DNA of 64,000 bases from Novosphingobium sp. HII-3 (GCF_002916655.1 NZ_PPSM01000047.1:62001-126000); one strand, 5' to 3'; positions 20,408 through 29,189 are shown, counted from the first letter of the stretch. Numbers and translations are program-made. Notes: generated by a model from the sequence alone, not told the origin.

Positions 20408-21577
20408 ATGAAGATTCGAAGCCGGATCCATCCCCTATACGCCGAGATGGGCACGACCGTGTTTGAGCGGATGTCCGCGCTGGCACGGGAGCTCGGGGCC
20501 GTGAACCTCGGGCAGGGATTTCCGGACGGCCCTGCGCCGCCTCCTCTGCTGAAGGCGGCGCAGGATGCGCTTGTGGAACGCTCCAACCAATACCCGCCCA
20601 GCGGCGGGTTGCCGGAACTGCGCGCTGCCATCGCCGACTTCTACACGGCGCAGCAGGGGCTCGACCTTGACCCGGCCGACGTGGTGGTGACATCCGGTGC
20701 GACGGAGGCGCTGGCGTGCGCGATCTTCGGCCTCGTCCAGCCGGGAGACGAGGTGATCCTCTTCCAGCCGGCCTACGACGCTTACGCCCCGCTGGTGCGG
20801 CGTGCCGGGGGAACCCCTGTCTCCGTGCCGCTGAAGCCTCCCGCGTTCCAATACGAAGCCACTGCGATCGAGGCGGCGGTGACACCCCGGACGCGGCTTC
20901 TGGTGCTGAACGATCCGCTCAATCCCTCCGGAACCGTGGCGAGTGCCGAGGAGCTGGGGACCATCGCGCGGATCTGCATGGCCCACGATCTCGTGGCGAT
21001 CTGCGACGAGGTCTGGGAGCAGGTGCGCTTCGACGGCCAGCGGCACCGCTCGCTCATGGACATGCAGGGCATGGCCGAGCGCTGCGTGAAGATCGGCTCC
21101 GCAGGCAAGATCTTCGGCCTCACCGGCTGGAAGATCGGCTGGATCGTGGCCCGGGGGGACCTCGCCGTGGCGCTTGGCCGGGTTCACCAGTTCCTGACTT
21201 TCACGACGCCGGTGCCGCTGCAATGGGCCGTGGCCGCCGGGCTGGGCATGACCGACGTGCTGGACGAACTCCACGCCGCGTGGGCGGCCTCGCGACAGCG
21301 GCTAGGGAAGGGGCTGGAGGGCGCAGGGTTTGCCGTTCTCCCGAATGCGGCCACCTGGTTCCTGTGCATCGATCTCGCTGCATCCGGCATCGAGCTGGAT
21401 GACCGGACCTTCAGCGAACGGGCGGTGCGCGAAGGAGGCGTGGCGACCGTGCCCGTCAGCGCCCTCTTCGAAGGCGAAGGGGCGCCGACTCACCTCGTGC
21501 GGGTCTGCTTCACCAAGCCCGATGCCGTCGTGGACGAGGCGGTCGCGCGACTGGCGAACTGGCGGACGAGCCTGTGA
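20408..21577 (+). CDS. Class I/II PLP-dependent aminotransferase
   Basis: A 389-residue fold-type I aminotransferase. The PLP lysine is K234 in SAGKIFGLTGWKIGW; D200 in ICDEVWE contacts the pyridine ring; NDPLNPSG near residue 168 is the conserved Asn-binding loop. The pattern is closest to the YbdL/kynurenine aminotransferase group acting on methionine or aromatic amino acids. It is divergent from hyuB with 167 bases between. An overlapping GNAT gene follows one base after its stop, so the two are probably cotranscribed. The exact substrate is not clear. Confidence 0.9.
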   Translation: MKIRSRIHPLYAEMGTTVFERMSALARELGAVNLGQGFPDGPAPPPLLKAAQDALVERSNQYPPSGGLPELRAAIADFYTAQQGLDLDPADVVVTSGATEALACAIFGLVQPGDEVILFQPAYDAYAPLVRRAGGTPVSVPLKPPAFQYEATAIEAAVTPRTRLLVLNDPLNPSGTVASAEELGTIARICMAHDLVAICDEVWEQVRFDGQRHRSLMDMQGMAERCVKIGSAGKIFGLTGWKIGWIVARGDLAVALGRVHQFLTFTTPVPLQWAVAAGLGMTDVLDELHAAWAASRQRLGKGLEGAGFAVLPNAATWFLCIDLAASGIELDDRTFSERAVREGGVATVPVSALFEGEGAPTHLVRVCFTKPDAVVDEAVARLANWRTSL

Positions 21578-21578
21578 C

Positions 21579-22079
21579 ATGAGCGGTCTTGCATGGAGAG
21601 CGATGGAGCCTGCCGACATTCCCGGCGTGGTGGCAACGGCGGCGGCCTGCTTCCCGGATCACTTCGAGGCGCAGGGCTGCTTCGAGGAACGGCTGGCGCT
21701 GTTCCCGCAAGGCTGCTTCGTGCTCGCCTCGGGCGAGGAGGTACGCGGATATCTCATCGTCTATCCCTGGCCTGATGGCGCCGTGCCGCCGCTCAATTCC
21801 GCCCTGGGCGGGCTGCCCGACCAGCGCGAGGCGTTTTATCTCCACGATCTCGCACTGCAGGATACCCTGCGCGGCAAGGGGCACACCCGGCCCGTCGTGG
21901 AGCAGGCAGCCGCGATGCTGCGGGCGATGGGTGGGCGCAGCCTTGCTCTCGTCTCGGTTAACGACTCGGTGCCGTTCTGGCGCGCGATGGGCTTTGAGCC
22001 GGTCGTCCCCGATGCCAGCCTCACGGCGAAGCTGGCAAGCTACGGGGAGGATGCCCGGTATATGGTGCGTGCGCTTTAG
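21579..22079 (+). CDS. GNAT family N-acetyltransferase
   Basis: A 166-residue acetyltransferase. LHDLALQDTLRGKGHTRPVVEQ near residue 88 is strand beta-4 with the acetyl-CoA pyrophosphate loop (R/QxxGxG/A, here LRGKGH), and VNDSVPFWRAMGF is the C-terminal signature. The ATG follows the aminotransferase stop by a single base, so translational coupling is likely. The acceptor is unknown. Confidence 0.85.
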   Translation: MSGLAWRAMEPADIPGVVATAAACFPDHFEAQGCFEERLALFPQGCFVLASGEEVRGYLIVYPWPDGAVPPLNSALGGLPDQREAFYLHDLALQDTLRGKGHTRPVVEQAAAMLRAMGGRSLALVSVNDSVPFWRAMGFEPVVPDASLTAKLASYGEDARYMVRAL

Positions 22080-22111
22080 GAAGCCAGCTCGCCGCCGGCC
22101 ACGCCGCCCGA

Positions 22112-23626
22112 TCAGTCGCTTTCGAATGCGGCCCGCATGTCATCGGGCGCAAGGTCCGAGAACTTGGTGATGCGCGCTTCGAAGCGCAGGCGCACCTTGC
22201 CGGTGGCACCGTGACGCTGCTTGGCGATGATGAGTTCGGAAAGGCCGGTGACCTCCTCCATCCGCGCGCGCCAGGTTTCCCACTTGTCCTTGACGTCCGG
22301 ACCGTCGGTGTCGCTCGGGAACTTCGGCTCCGTCGCTTTGACGTAGTAATCCTCGCGGAAAACGAACCAGACCATGTCGGCGTCCTGCTCGATCGAGCCC
22401 GATTCGCGAAGGTCGGAGAGCATCGGCCGCTTGTCGTCGCGCTGTTCCACCGCACGGGAAAGCTGGGACAGCGCGATTACCGGAACGTGCAGTTCCTTTG
22501 CCAGCGTCTTCAGGCCGCGCGAGATCTCCGAGATTTCGTTGACGCGGTTGTCGGTGGCACGGCCCGAACCCGTCAGCAGTTGCAAGTAGTCGATGATGAC
22601 CAGGCCGATGTTGTGGCGGCGCTTGAGCCGGCGTGCGCGGGTGCGCAGCGCCGCGATGGTCAGGCCCGGCGTGTCGTCGATATAGAGCGGCAGTTCGGCA
22701 AGACGCTGGCTCGCGAAGGATAGGGACTGGAAGTCCTCGCGGCTGATCTTGCCCATACGCAGCGCTTCCGAACTGATGTTCGACTGCTCGGCAAGGATAC
22801 GGGTGGCCAGCTGGTCGGCGCTCATTTCGAGGCTGAAGAAGGCGACGGGCGCGCCCACCGATTTTTCCGGCGGAATGCCGTCGCGCACGGTGTCGTCGAC
22901 ATAGCGCTGGGCGGTGTTGAAGGCGATGTTGGTGACGAGCGAGGTCTTGCCCATGCCGGGGCGACCGGCAAGGATGATGAGATCGGAATCGTGGAGGCCG
23001 CCGATCTTCTGGTTCACCGAGGTCAGGCCTGTGGTCTTGCCGGAGATGTGGCCGCCCGAATTGAACGCCTTCTCGATAGCCTGGATGGCAGTGCGCGTGG
23101 CGGCGCCGAAGCTCTGTGCCTCGTTCTGCGTCGCGGCGCCTTCGGCCACCTTGTAGAGCGCCGCCTCGGCCTGCTCGATCTGCTGCAGCGGTTCCACCGA
23201 CTCCGAGGTGTCCATGGCGCTTTCAACGAGGTTGCGGCCGACCGAGATCAGTTCGCGCAGGAGAGCGAGATCGTAGATCTGCTCGGCCAGTTCACGCGGG
23301 GCAAGCAGGCCCTGTCCGTCCGCCGTGAGGCGGGCGAGATAGGAGACGCCGCCCAGCGCCTTGAGCGATTCGTCCGCCTCGAAATAGGGGCGCAGCGTAA
23401 CCGGCGTCACCACCGCCTTGCGGTCCAGCAGCTGCAGGATGCGCTCATAGACGCGGGCGTGGACGGGTTCGAAGAAGTGCTGTGGGGTCAGCGGGGTCTG
23501 CAGTTCCTCGATCACGCGGTTGTCGATCAGGACGGCGCCCAGGAACGCCGCCTCGGCTTCGACGTTGGCGGGCAGGGCGCGGACTTCCGCGGTTTCGGGG
23601 CGGGCGAGGAGAGCAGACTGTGCCAT
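22112..23626 (-). CDS. dnaB: Replicative DNA helicase
   Basis: A 504-residue hexameric helicase. The N-terminal domain has NVEAEAAFLGAVLIDNRVIEEL near residue 21 and the RecA-like ATPase starts near residue 190. Walker A is GRPGMGKTSL near 222, Walker B VIIDYLQLL near 345, and the arginine-containing QRDDKRPMLSDLRESG loop is near 390. It moves the replication fork and loads primase. It is convergent with the GNAT gene and divergent from UPF0262. Confidence 0.96.
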   Translation of the reverse strand: MAQSALLARPETAEVRALPANVEAEAAFLGAVLIDNRVIEELQTPLTPQHFFEPVHARVYERILQLLDRKAVVTPVTLRPYFEADESLKALGGVSYLARLTADGQGLLAPRELAEQIYDLALLRELISVGRNLVESAMDTSESVEPLQQIEQAEAALYKVAEGAATQNEAQSFGAATRTAIQAIEKAFNSGGHISGKTTGLTSVNQKIGGLHDSDLIILAGRPGMGKTSLVTNIAFNTAQRYVDDTVRDGIPPEKSVGAPVAFFSLEMSADQLATRILAEQSNISSEALRMGKISREDFQSLSFASQRLAELPLYIDDTPGLTIAALRTRARRLKRRHNIGLVIIDYLQLLTGSGRATDNRVNEISEISRGLKTLAKELHVPVIALSQLSRAVEQRDDKRPMLSDLRESGSIEQDADMVWFVFREDYYVKATEPKFPSDTDGPDVKDKWETWRARMEEVTGLSELIIAKQRHGATGKVRLRFEARITKFSDLAPDDMRAAFESD

Positions 23627-23686
23627 AAGCGCGGGACAATGCTCCGGGCTCGCGCGCGGAGCAAGCGGTGCCAGGGGCGATATTAT

Positions 23687-23701
23687 TCCACAGCTTGTGG
23701 A
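23687..23701. promoter_or_regulatory. TCCACA inverted repeat between dnaB and UPF0262
   Basis: TCCACA-GCT-TGTGGA is a perfect inverted repeat in the 155-base divergent gap, 61 bases upstream of the dnaB start. Each arm equals the core of a DnaA box, but the outer TTA part is not matched. It may be an operator for either gene. Confidence 0.3.
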
Positions 23702-23781
23702 TGCCGCCCGCGCTGCCGGGTTTGGCGTCGTCGTCAGCCACTTGCCCAGCCATGCCGCTACCGCGTAAAGGCCGAGCGACC

Positions 23782-24264
23782 ATGTCCGACCCGCGCCTCT
23801 CCCATATCGAGCTCGACGACGCGACCATCCTGTGGCGCAACGCCGACATCGAACAGGAGCGTCGCATTGCCGTCTTCGACCTCATAGAAGACAACGTCTT
23901 CAAACCTTTGCGCTCGTTCAACGGCGGGCACAAGGGGCCGTACCGGCTGCGGCTGTCGGTGCGCGACGGGCGGCTTTCGCTGGAAATCGCATCCGAGGAG
24001 GGTGCTCCGCTGGAGACACTGGTGCTCGGCCTGGGCCGCTTTCGCAGGCCGATCCGGGAATATTTCGCAATCTGCGAGAGTTACTATCAGGCGATTCGCA
24101 AGGCGACCGCCCAGGAGATCGAAACCATCGACATGGCCCGTCGCGCGATTCACAACGAAGCGTCCGAACTGCTGATCGAGCGCCTCAAGGGCAAGGTCGA
24201 GACGGACCATGCCACGGCGCGCCGCCTGTTCACGCTTATCTGCGTCCTGCACATCCGCGGCTGA
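23782..24264 (+). CDS. UPF0262 family protein
   Basis: A 160-residue protein of the UPF0262 family, which is confined largely to alphaproteobacteria. Its RLSHIELDD start, VFDLIEDNVFKP and PIREYFAICESYYQAIRKAT segments are characteristic. The protein is soluble, and no catalytic residues are known. It starts 17 bases downstream of a GCGTAAAGG sequence. The next gene, GH25-like, starts 7 bases after its stop, suggesting an operon with cdd. Confidence 0.85.
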   Translation: MSDPRLSHIELDDATILWRNADIEQERRIAVFDLIEDNVFKPLRSFNGGHKGPYRLRLSVRDGRLSLEIASEEGAPLETLVLGLGRFRRPIREYFAICESYYQAIRKATAQEIETIDMARRAIHNEASELLIERLKGKVETDHATARRLFTLICVLHIRG

Positions 24265-24271
24265 CGAACCG

Positions 24272-24985
24272 ATGGCGCGCAAGGGAAAAGCCGCGAGCGG
24301 CGGCGGTCGAATGATGTGGCGCGTGCTCGGGGCGGCGCTGCTTCTCGCCATCGTGGCGGGGGCCTGGGGCTGGTGGCACTTGCGGCACTGGACGCCGGAA
24401 CGCGCCATCTATCCGCTTCAGGGCGTGGAGATCGGCGCTGTGGACGGCGACGTGAGCTGGCCCGCGCTGAAAGCGATCGGGGCGGACTTCGCTTACATCG
24501 ACGCCAGCGCGAGCGCCTTTGCGCGCGATCCCGGCTTCGTGCGGAACTTCGAGGCGGCAAAGGCAGCCGGGATGCAGGTGGGTGCCTTGCACCGGTACGA
24601 CCCCTGCCAGCCCGCCGGGACTCAGGCTGCCAACTTCGTCACCACGGTCCCACGCGATGCCAGGTTGCTCCCTCCCGCCGTCGAACTGGATATGCTGGCG
24701 GATGCCTGCCCGGTAAAGGTGTCGGAAGCGCGGGTAGAGAGCGAGTTGATGACTTTCCTCAACCAGGTCGAGACGCATACCGGCAAGCCCGTCATCCTCA
24801 AGGTGACGCCGGCGTTCCAATCGCGCTATTCCATCGCTCACAAGCTCGATCGCAATCTGTGGCTGGTTCAGGACCGTCTCGAACCCGGCTACGCCGGGCG
24901 GCCCTGGACAATGTGGACGGCCAACCACGCGCTCGCCAACGAGGTTGCGCAAGGGGGGCTGCGCTGGGTAGTCGTGCTGCCATGA
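24272..24985 (+). CDS. GH25 (lysozyme-like) family membrane-anchored protein
   Basis: A 237-residue protein with one N-terminal membrane segment (about residues 15-34) and an outer GH25-type barrel. PLQGVEIGAVDGDVSWPALKA, FAYIDASASAFARDPGFVRN, and GALHRYDP follow the GH25 order (GIDVSxxQGxIDW, IKATEG, GxYHF). Where active members have D and then DxE, this one has GVEIG and AVELD, so the acidic residues are changed in position. Lysozyme activity on peptidoglycan is uncertain. The stop overlaps the cdd start in ATGA. Confidence 0.75.
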   Translation: MARKGKAASGGGRMMWRVLGAALLLAIVAGAWGWWHLRHWTPERAIYPLQGVEIGAVDGDVSWPALKAIGADFAYIDASASAFARDPGFVRNFEAAKAAGMQVGALHRYDPCQPAGTQAANFVTTVPRDARLLPPAVELDMLADACPVKVSEARVESELMTFLNQVETHTGKPVILKVTPAFQSRYSIAHKLDRNLWLVQDRLEPGYAGRPWTMWTANHALANEVAQGGLRWVVVLP

Positions 24986-25410
24986 CTGACACCCGGGACA
25001 CCCTCATCGCCGCCGCCCGCAACGCCGCGGCTTCCGCTTACGCGCCCTATTCCAACTTCCACGTGGGCGCGGCGCTGCTGCTCGCCGATGGGACCATCGT
25101 GACCGGCGCCAACGTCGAGAACGCGAGCTATGGCCTTTCGCTCTGCGCCGAGACTGTTGCCGTTGCATCGATCCTTGCGAAGGGCGATCGCCCGGCGCTT
25201 GAGGCGGTGGCGGTGACCGGCGGGGCTCCCGGCGCGCCGGGCGAGGGGGCGCAGGTGACGCCCTGCGGCCGCTGCCGCCAGGTGCTGAACGAGATCGCGC
25301 AGCTTGGCGGAACGGACCCGGTGATCTGGTGCGATGGAGGCGGCGTCGTGCTCGAGACGCGCCTTTCGGATCTTCTTCCCCATGCCTTCGGACCGGCGAA
25401 CCTCACCTGA
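24982..25410 (+). CDS. cdd: Cytidine deaminase
   Basis: A 142-residue tetrameric zinc enzyme converting cytidine and deoxycytidine to uridine forms. The zinc and catalytic residues are in CAET (near residue 54, Cys and Glu) and PCGRCRQ (near 94), as in the all-cysteine tetrameric class. NVENASYGLSLCAE is the substrate-binding segment. It overlaps the GH25-like gene by four bases. It belongs to the pyrimidine salvage pathway. Confidence 0.94.
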   Translation: MTDTRDTLIAAARNAAASAYAPYSNFHVGAALLLADGTIVTGANVENASYGLSLCAETVAVASILAKGDRPALEAVAVTGGAPGAPGEGAQVTPCGRCRQVLNEIAQLGGTDPVIWCDGGGVVLETRLSDLLPHAFGPANLT

Positions 25411-25450
25411 GCGGCCGGCGCCTGCCGGGAACGAAACGTCGCGGGGTGAA

Positions 25451-25478
25451 TTGTCTATCTCAGAGGTTGAGATATAGC
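25451..25478 (+). promoter_or_regulatory. Promoter with an inverted repeat in the spacer
   Basis: TTGTCT (25451-25456) and TATAGC (25473-25478) are 16 bases apart and could be -35 and -10 boxes for the RBBP9-like gene at 25532. TATCTCA-GAGGT-TGAGATA (25456-25474) is a perfect 7-bp inverted repeat filling the spacer. This is the usual layout for a repressor operator. The regulator is not identified. Confidence 0.45.
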
Positions 25479-25531
25479 TCGCCTCGTCCCGGTGCAGATC
25501 ACGTGCCGGCAAACGATGGACGGAGATTGCC

Positions 25532-26145
25532 ATGGCTACCCTTCGCGCTTCCCGCGACGACACGACGCCGCTGATCCTGCTCGTACCTGGAACTCCGCTG
25601 TCGTCAGGGCACTGGATGAACCGCTGGGCACAGCTGAGCGAGCATTGCCAGCTGGTGGAGCTCGGCCTCTGGGATGAGCCGCATCGCAACACATGGGTGA
25701 ACAAGCTCAATCTCGCGATCCACCGCGCGGGTCGACCCGTGGTCGTTGTGACGGACGACATTGCGGCTCTCGCTCTCGCCTGGTGGGTCGAGTACGAAGA
25801 GCAGGCGGACGACGGCACGGTGCTGGGCGCGCTGATCGTCGATGCTCCCAACGTGGATCTGCCCGGCGCCGATCCGCGCCTCGCCGCCTTCGGTGCCTGC
25901 CCACGTCAGCCGCTGCCGTTCACCTCGTTTCTTGTTGGCGATCTCGACGGCGGAGCGCAGCGCTCCATGCTGCGGCTAGCCCGCGACTGGGCGCCTGCCC
26001 CATCGCGGATGAGCCGCGCGGCGAATGGTCGGAGGGCTGGATCCTGCTGCAGTCCATCGTGGGTGCGTCGCACGGCGAACTCGCGGAGCCGCAGTGGGCG
26101 CACCGCCCGTCGAACGACGATCATCGTCGCCGCGCCGCCTTCTGA
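25532..26145 (+). pseudogene. RBBP9/YdeN-like alpha/beta hydrolase, frameshifted
   Basis: The N-terminal part (LILLVPGTPLSSGHW, WVNKLNLAIHRAGRPVVVV, ALIVDAPNVD, LPFTSFLVGDLDGG) follows the RBBP9/YdeN serine hydrolase family to about residue 150. The frame then changes near 25989-25991, a GGG run that would need one more G to continue as DWGACPIADEPRGEWSEGW, ending at 26145. The restored length is 204 residues, and GEWSEG matches the family tail. The nucleophile elbow, normally VAHSLG, is VVTDDIAAL here, so the catalytic Ser is missing even before the break. It is probably a decaying gene, or a sequencing error plus a divergent protein. Confidence 0.75.
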
Positions 26146-26158
26146 CCCTGAATCCAAA

Positions 26159-26186
26159 CGAGGGCCGGCAGATCCGCCGGCCCTCG
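26159..26186. terminator. Bidirectional terminator between convergent genes
   Basis: An 11-bp perfect stem (26159-26169 with 26176-26186) around a 6-base loop. It lies between the RBBP9-like gene ending at 26145 and the M14 peptidase ending at 26212, and the stem can form in either direction. Confidence 0.75.
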
Positions 26187-26211
26187 TCCCAGTGTTTTGT
26201 CGAAGACCGGC

Positions 26212-27354
26212 TCAGGCCGTCTCGCGTTCGATCAGCCATTCGAGCAGGGCGCCCATGCAATCGCGGCCCAGCTGCGCGGACCGTTCCGGGCTCCAGCCCT
26301 GGCGCGGGTCGGCGGCCTCGAGGTGGTCCTTGAAGGGCATCTCCAGCGTCATCGTTACCGCGCCGAAGCGCTCGGCCAGCTGGTTCGTCGACATGGTCAG
26401 ATTGCCCGTGCCGGGCCGGGTGAGCGGATAGCCGAGCTTCGTCTGAAAATCCGGCGTGCGCCGCTCAAGCAGCGCGGCGTAGCGGGCATAACCGGCCTGC
26501 TGCGTGTCCTTGAGCGAGGGGATGCCCTCGAACCCCGCAAGGAACACGGCGGGAATGGCTTCGTCGCCGTGAACGTCCATGGCGAAATCCACGCCGGTCT
26601 GGTCCATGGCGTCGCGGAGCGCCAGCACCTCGGGCGACCTTTCGGCCGAAGGCTCGGCCCACTCGCGGTTGAGGTTCACGCCTGCGGCGTTGGTGCGCAG
26701 GTGCCCCCGGCGGGAGCCGTCCGGATTGGCGTTCGGCACGACGTGGAAGCGGCAGCGCTTGCGCAGTTCGCGCCCGATCGAACTGGCGGGGTCGGCCAGA
26801 AGCTCCAGAGCGCCTTCCATCCACCATTCGGCCATGGTTTCGCCCGGGTGCTGGCGTCCATAGAGCCATACCTGCGTGGAACCGGTGCCCATCTCAAGGC
26901 AGTCGATCGGCTGGCCATCAAGGGTCACGCCGAGGGCGCGGTGCGTGACGCCTTCGGCGAGTGCGACGTTCGCCACCAGATCGTGATGCCGCTCCATCGA
27001 ATAGGGGGCGAAATAGGCGAACCACGCCAGATCGCCTTCCGGCCTGTAGCGGATGGTGAGAGTGCCAGCGTCCGTCTTTTCCTCGAAGCTGCTGGCGGCG
27101 CGGGACCAGAACTCCCGGTCTTCCGAAACGACGGCGTCGTAACCTGGCCAGCCCATCGGATAGGCCGAGGCGGCGAGACCGCTGATACGCAGCGTCAGTT
27201 CGCGCCCAGCCGCGCCCGACACGCGGAAGTGGAACCACTGGAAGAAGTCGGACTGATAATCCCTGCGGATGGTGAGATGGGCCTCGGCACCATCGACGGA
27301 AACGACTTCGATGTTGCCGGAATCGAAGGCGGCGCTGATCTGTATGTCGGTCAT
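26212..27354 (-). CDS. M14 family metallocarboxypeptidase, cytosolic CCP-like
   Basis: A 380-residue zinc carboxypeptidase. The N-terminal domain (about 1-130) is the beta-sandwich of CCP/Nna1-like enzymes. HPGE at 169-172 supplies two zinc ligands, H262 in DVHGDE is the third, and E338 in TLEMPF is the catalytic base. [13 protein letters not shown] is the substrate-binding loop, with the specificity Arg near 220. There is no signal peptide, so it acts in the cytosol. The ATG at 27354 overlaps the DUF4136 lipoprotein stop in ATGA. Bacterial members are of uncertain substrate. Confidence 0.87.
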   Translation of the reverse strand: MTDIQISAAFDSGNIEVVSVDGAEAHLTIRRDYQSDFFQWFHFRVSGAAGRELTLRISGLAASAYPMGWPGYDAVVSEDREFWSRAASSFEEKTDAGTLTIRYRPEGDLAWFAYFAPYSMERHHDLVANVALAEGVTHRALGVTLDGQPIDCLEMGTGSTQVWLYGRQHPGETMAEWWMEGALELLADPASSIGRELRKRCRFHVVPNANPDGSRRGHLRTNAAGVNLNREWAEPSAERSPEVLALRDAMDQTGVDFAMDVHGDEAIPAVFLAGFEGIPSLKDTQQAGYARYAALLERRTPDFQTKLGYPLTRPGTGNLTMSTNQLAERFGAVTMTLEMPFKDHLEAADPRQGWSPERSAQLGRDCMGALLEWLIERETA

Positions 27355-27989
27355 TTCACCTGAATAGTTTCGCCCGACTGCCCCGGGAACCCCTTGAACA
27401 ACGCTTCGGCAACTTTCGCCGCGCCAAGCGGCGCCTGCGCGAGCGGCGAATCGCTCCTCACCACGAACGCGGCGCGCCCTTCCCACAAGGCTGTCGCGGT
27501 GGATGCTGCGTTGCGATCCCGGATGGAGACGAAAACGCGCGTTTCGACCTGCTCCTTGGGGGCGCCGGAAAGATCGAAACCGATGCCCAGCCCTACGCCC
27601 GATCCGTACCCGCCGGTGGCGCCGCCGACGCCCACCGACACAGGACCGCGCGACCGCTGCGGCTGATACCGGTTGCGTTCGAGCGTCAGCAGGGCGACCT
27701 GACCGGTCGCGGCTTGCCCCGGAAGCGGTTCCGTATAGCCCACCCGTGTCAGCTCCTGCGCCACGGCGCTGGCATAGGTGCGAAATTCAAGGCCGTCAGC
27801 TTGCCCCGGCGCGGGCTCTACCCGGATGGTGCCCCGGCCGAGGCGGGTCGTGTCAGGCGCATGGAACCGCGTGACTTCCACCGGGCCCACGGGTGCAACG
27901 CACGCCGACAGAGCAAGCGCGGCGAAGGAGGGTGCCAGCGCGGCAAGCCGCTTCAGGGGGAAAGGGACGGGAAGGGTGCGCTGGCTCAT
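27351..27989 (-). CDS. DUF4136 lipoprotein
   Basis: A 212-residue predicted outer-membrane lipoprotein. The first 30 residues are a signal with lipobox LSAC (Cys near residue 30). The [16 protein letters not shown] and ALWEGRAAF blocks are shared with the DUF4136 gene at 28102-28854. It is cotranscribed with the M14 peptidase (ATGA overlap). The role is unknown. Confidence 0.8.
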   Translation of the reverse strand: MSQRTLPVPFPLKRLAALAPSFAALALSACVAPVGPVEVTRFHAPDTTRLGRGTIRVEPAPGQADGLEFRTYASAVAQELTRVGYTEPLPGQAATGQVALLTLERNRYQPQRSRGPVSVGVGGATGGYGSGVGLGIGFDLSGAPKEQVETRVFVSIRDRNAASTATALWEGRAAFVVRSDSPLAQAPLGAAKVAEALFKGFPGQSGETIQVK

Positions 27990-28101
27990 CTATCCTCTCC
28001 AAGCATGACAGTTCCCCGTCGGTGCATCCGCTCAATGCCATAAACAAGCCAGGACCGGGCACGGTTTCGCCCGCCCGGCAAAAAGGGCCTGCGGTTTCGC
28101 C

Positions 28102-28854
28102 TCAGCTGGCACGGCCCTTGCCCGAGGGGGCGAGGACATCCGCCTTGGGGAACTCGTTGAAAAGGGCGTTGGCCAGCTTGGTGGCGATCATGCCGTCGGG
28201 CCATTTGCCGTCACCTTCGCGCGTGGCGATCGTCGCGTAAGCCTCCCACAGGACCTTGCCGGTCTCACGGTCGATGATCTGCGTATCGAGGCGGGTGGCG
28301 ACGAGGGCGGAGCGCGGCTTGGACAGATCGACGTTTATTCCGAGGCCGTAGGACTGGCCATGAGTGCCCACTTCCATGGCGGCCACGCCGCTGACGGGGC
28401 GATGTTCTTCCTCAGCGGGGGTCAGGACCTGCCGGGATATGCGCAGCTTGGCGATCTGCGGCTGGGCAACGTCCGGGTGAAGCGTGTCGTAGCCCGCGCC
28501 GACAAGCGCGTCGATGACGGCGGCTTCGTATGTCCGGCGCAGACTCGCCTCGACAAGGCCGCCGTCACCCGATTCGGATTGGACTGACACAGGCCCCTTG
28601 CCGAGGCCGGCGGCTGCCGGATCCGGACTGACGAAGCGGGTGACCTCGACCTTGCCTTCGCGGCTGTCCGCGTTGCGGCTGGCCGCGGGCCTGGACATGC
28701 GCTGCGAATCGCGCAGCGGGTCGTTCCAGCCGGACCGTCCCCAGGTGCCGCCGCGCGTGGAGCCCCAGCCGGGACCCCACTGCGCCTGAGCCGGGATGGC
28801 GGTAAGCATGGCGGCGAGGCCGGCGGCGATTGCTGCGCCTTTAAGCGTTTTCAT
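28102..28854 (-). CDS. DUF4136 exported protein, paralogue of the preceding lipoprotein
   Basis: A 250-residue exported protein. The first 24 residues are a Sec signal ending AQA, then a Gly/Trp/Arg-rich stretch (WGPGWGSTRGGTWGRSGW) before the DUF4136 domain. KVEVTRFVSPDP, GLGINVDLSKP and VLWEAYATIATREGD align with the lipoprotein paralogue, but this copy has no lipobox. It precedes the lipoprotein gene by 112 bases on the same strand. No function is known. Confidence 0.8.
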   Translation of the reverse strand: MKTLKGAAIAAGLAAMLTAIPAQAQWGPGWGSTRGGTWGRSGWNDPLRDSQRMSRPAASRNADSREGKVEVTRFVSPDPAAAGLGKGPVSVQSESGDGGLVEASLRRTYEAAVIDALVGAGYDTLHPDVAQPQIAKLRISRQVLTPAEEEHRPVSGVAAMEVGTHGQSYGLGINVDLSKPRSALVATRLDTQIIDRETGKVLWEAYATIATREGDGKWPDGMIATKLANALFNEFPKADVLAPSGKGRAS

Positions 28855-28976
28855 GAAGATAAAGGTCCGAATTCCGGTGGCGTGGCGCGACCAAGCCGCT
28901 TTATGTAGGCGTCAGCTTGCCCGGAGATGAATGAGAGATAAGGCAGCGGGGCGGACCCTGCAACGCCGGCTGCCGC

Positions 28977-29005
28977 TTGACTTTATCCGGCGCTCCCACT
29001 AACGG
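28977..29005 (+). promoter_or_regulatory. Promoter of the L36-like gene
   Basis: TTGACT at 28977-28982 and TAACGG at 29000-29005 are 17 bases apart, 58 bases upstream of the short ribosomal protein gene. The boxes fit a sigma-70-type promoter for a short, strongly expressed gene. Confidence 0.5.
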
Positions 29006-29063
29006 CCCGACTTCGAATTTCCGGCGGTCGGTAACCGCCAAGACGACACGGACGAGATAGACC

Positions 29064-29189
29064 ATGAAGATTCGCAACAGCCTGAAGTCGCTCAAGGACC
29101 GTCACCGGGACAACCGCGTGATCCGTCGTCGCGGCCGTACCTACGTCATCAACAAGACCAATCGCCGGTTCAAGGCCCGCCAGGGCTGA
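29064..29189 (+). CDS. rpmJ: 50S ribosomal protein L36, zinc-free (YkgO-type)
   Basis: A 41-residue gene: [20 protein letters not shown], then [21 protein letters not shown]. This matches L36 but lacks the usual cysteines, which marks the C-minus (zinc-free) type. The short ATG frame has a promoter upstream and a GC-rich hairpin downstream. It is a small basic rRNA-binding protein of the 50S subunit. Confidence 0.93.
   Translation: MKIRNSLKSLKDRHRDNRVIRRRGRTYVINKTNRRFKARQG

Noticed and set aside
23687..23701. A chromosomal origin of replication beside dnaB
   Set aside because: There are no full DnaA boxes, no AT-rich unwinding element and no dnaA or hemE neighbours; only two core half-sites are present.
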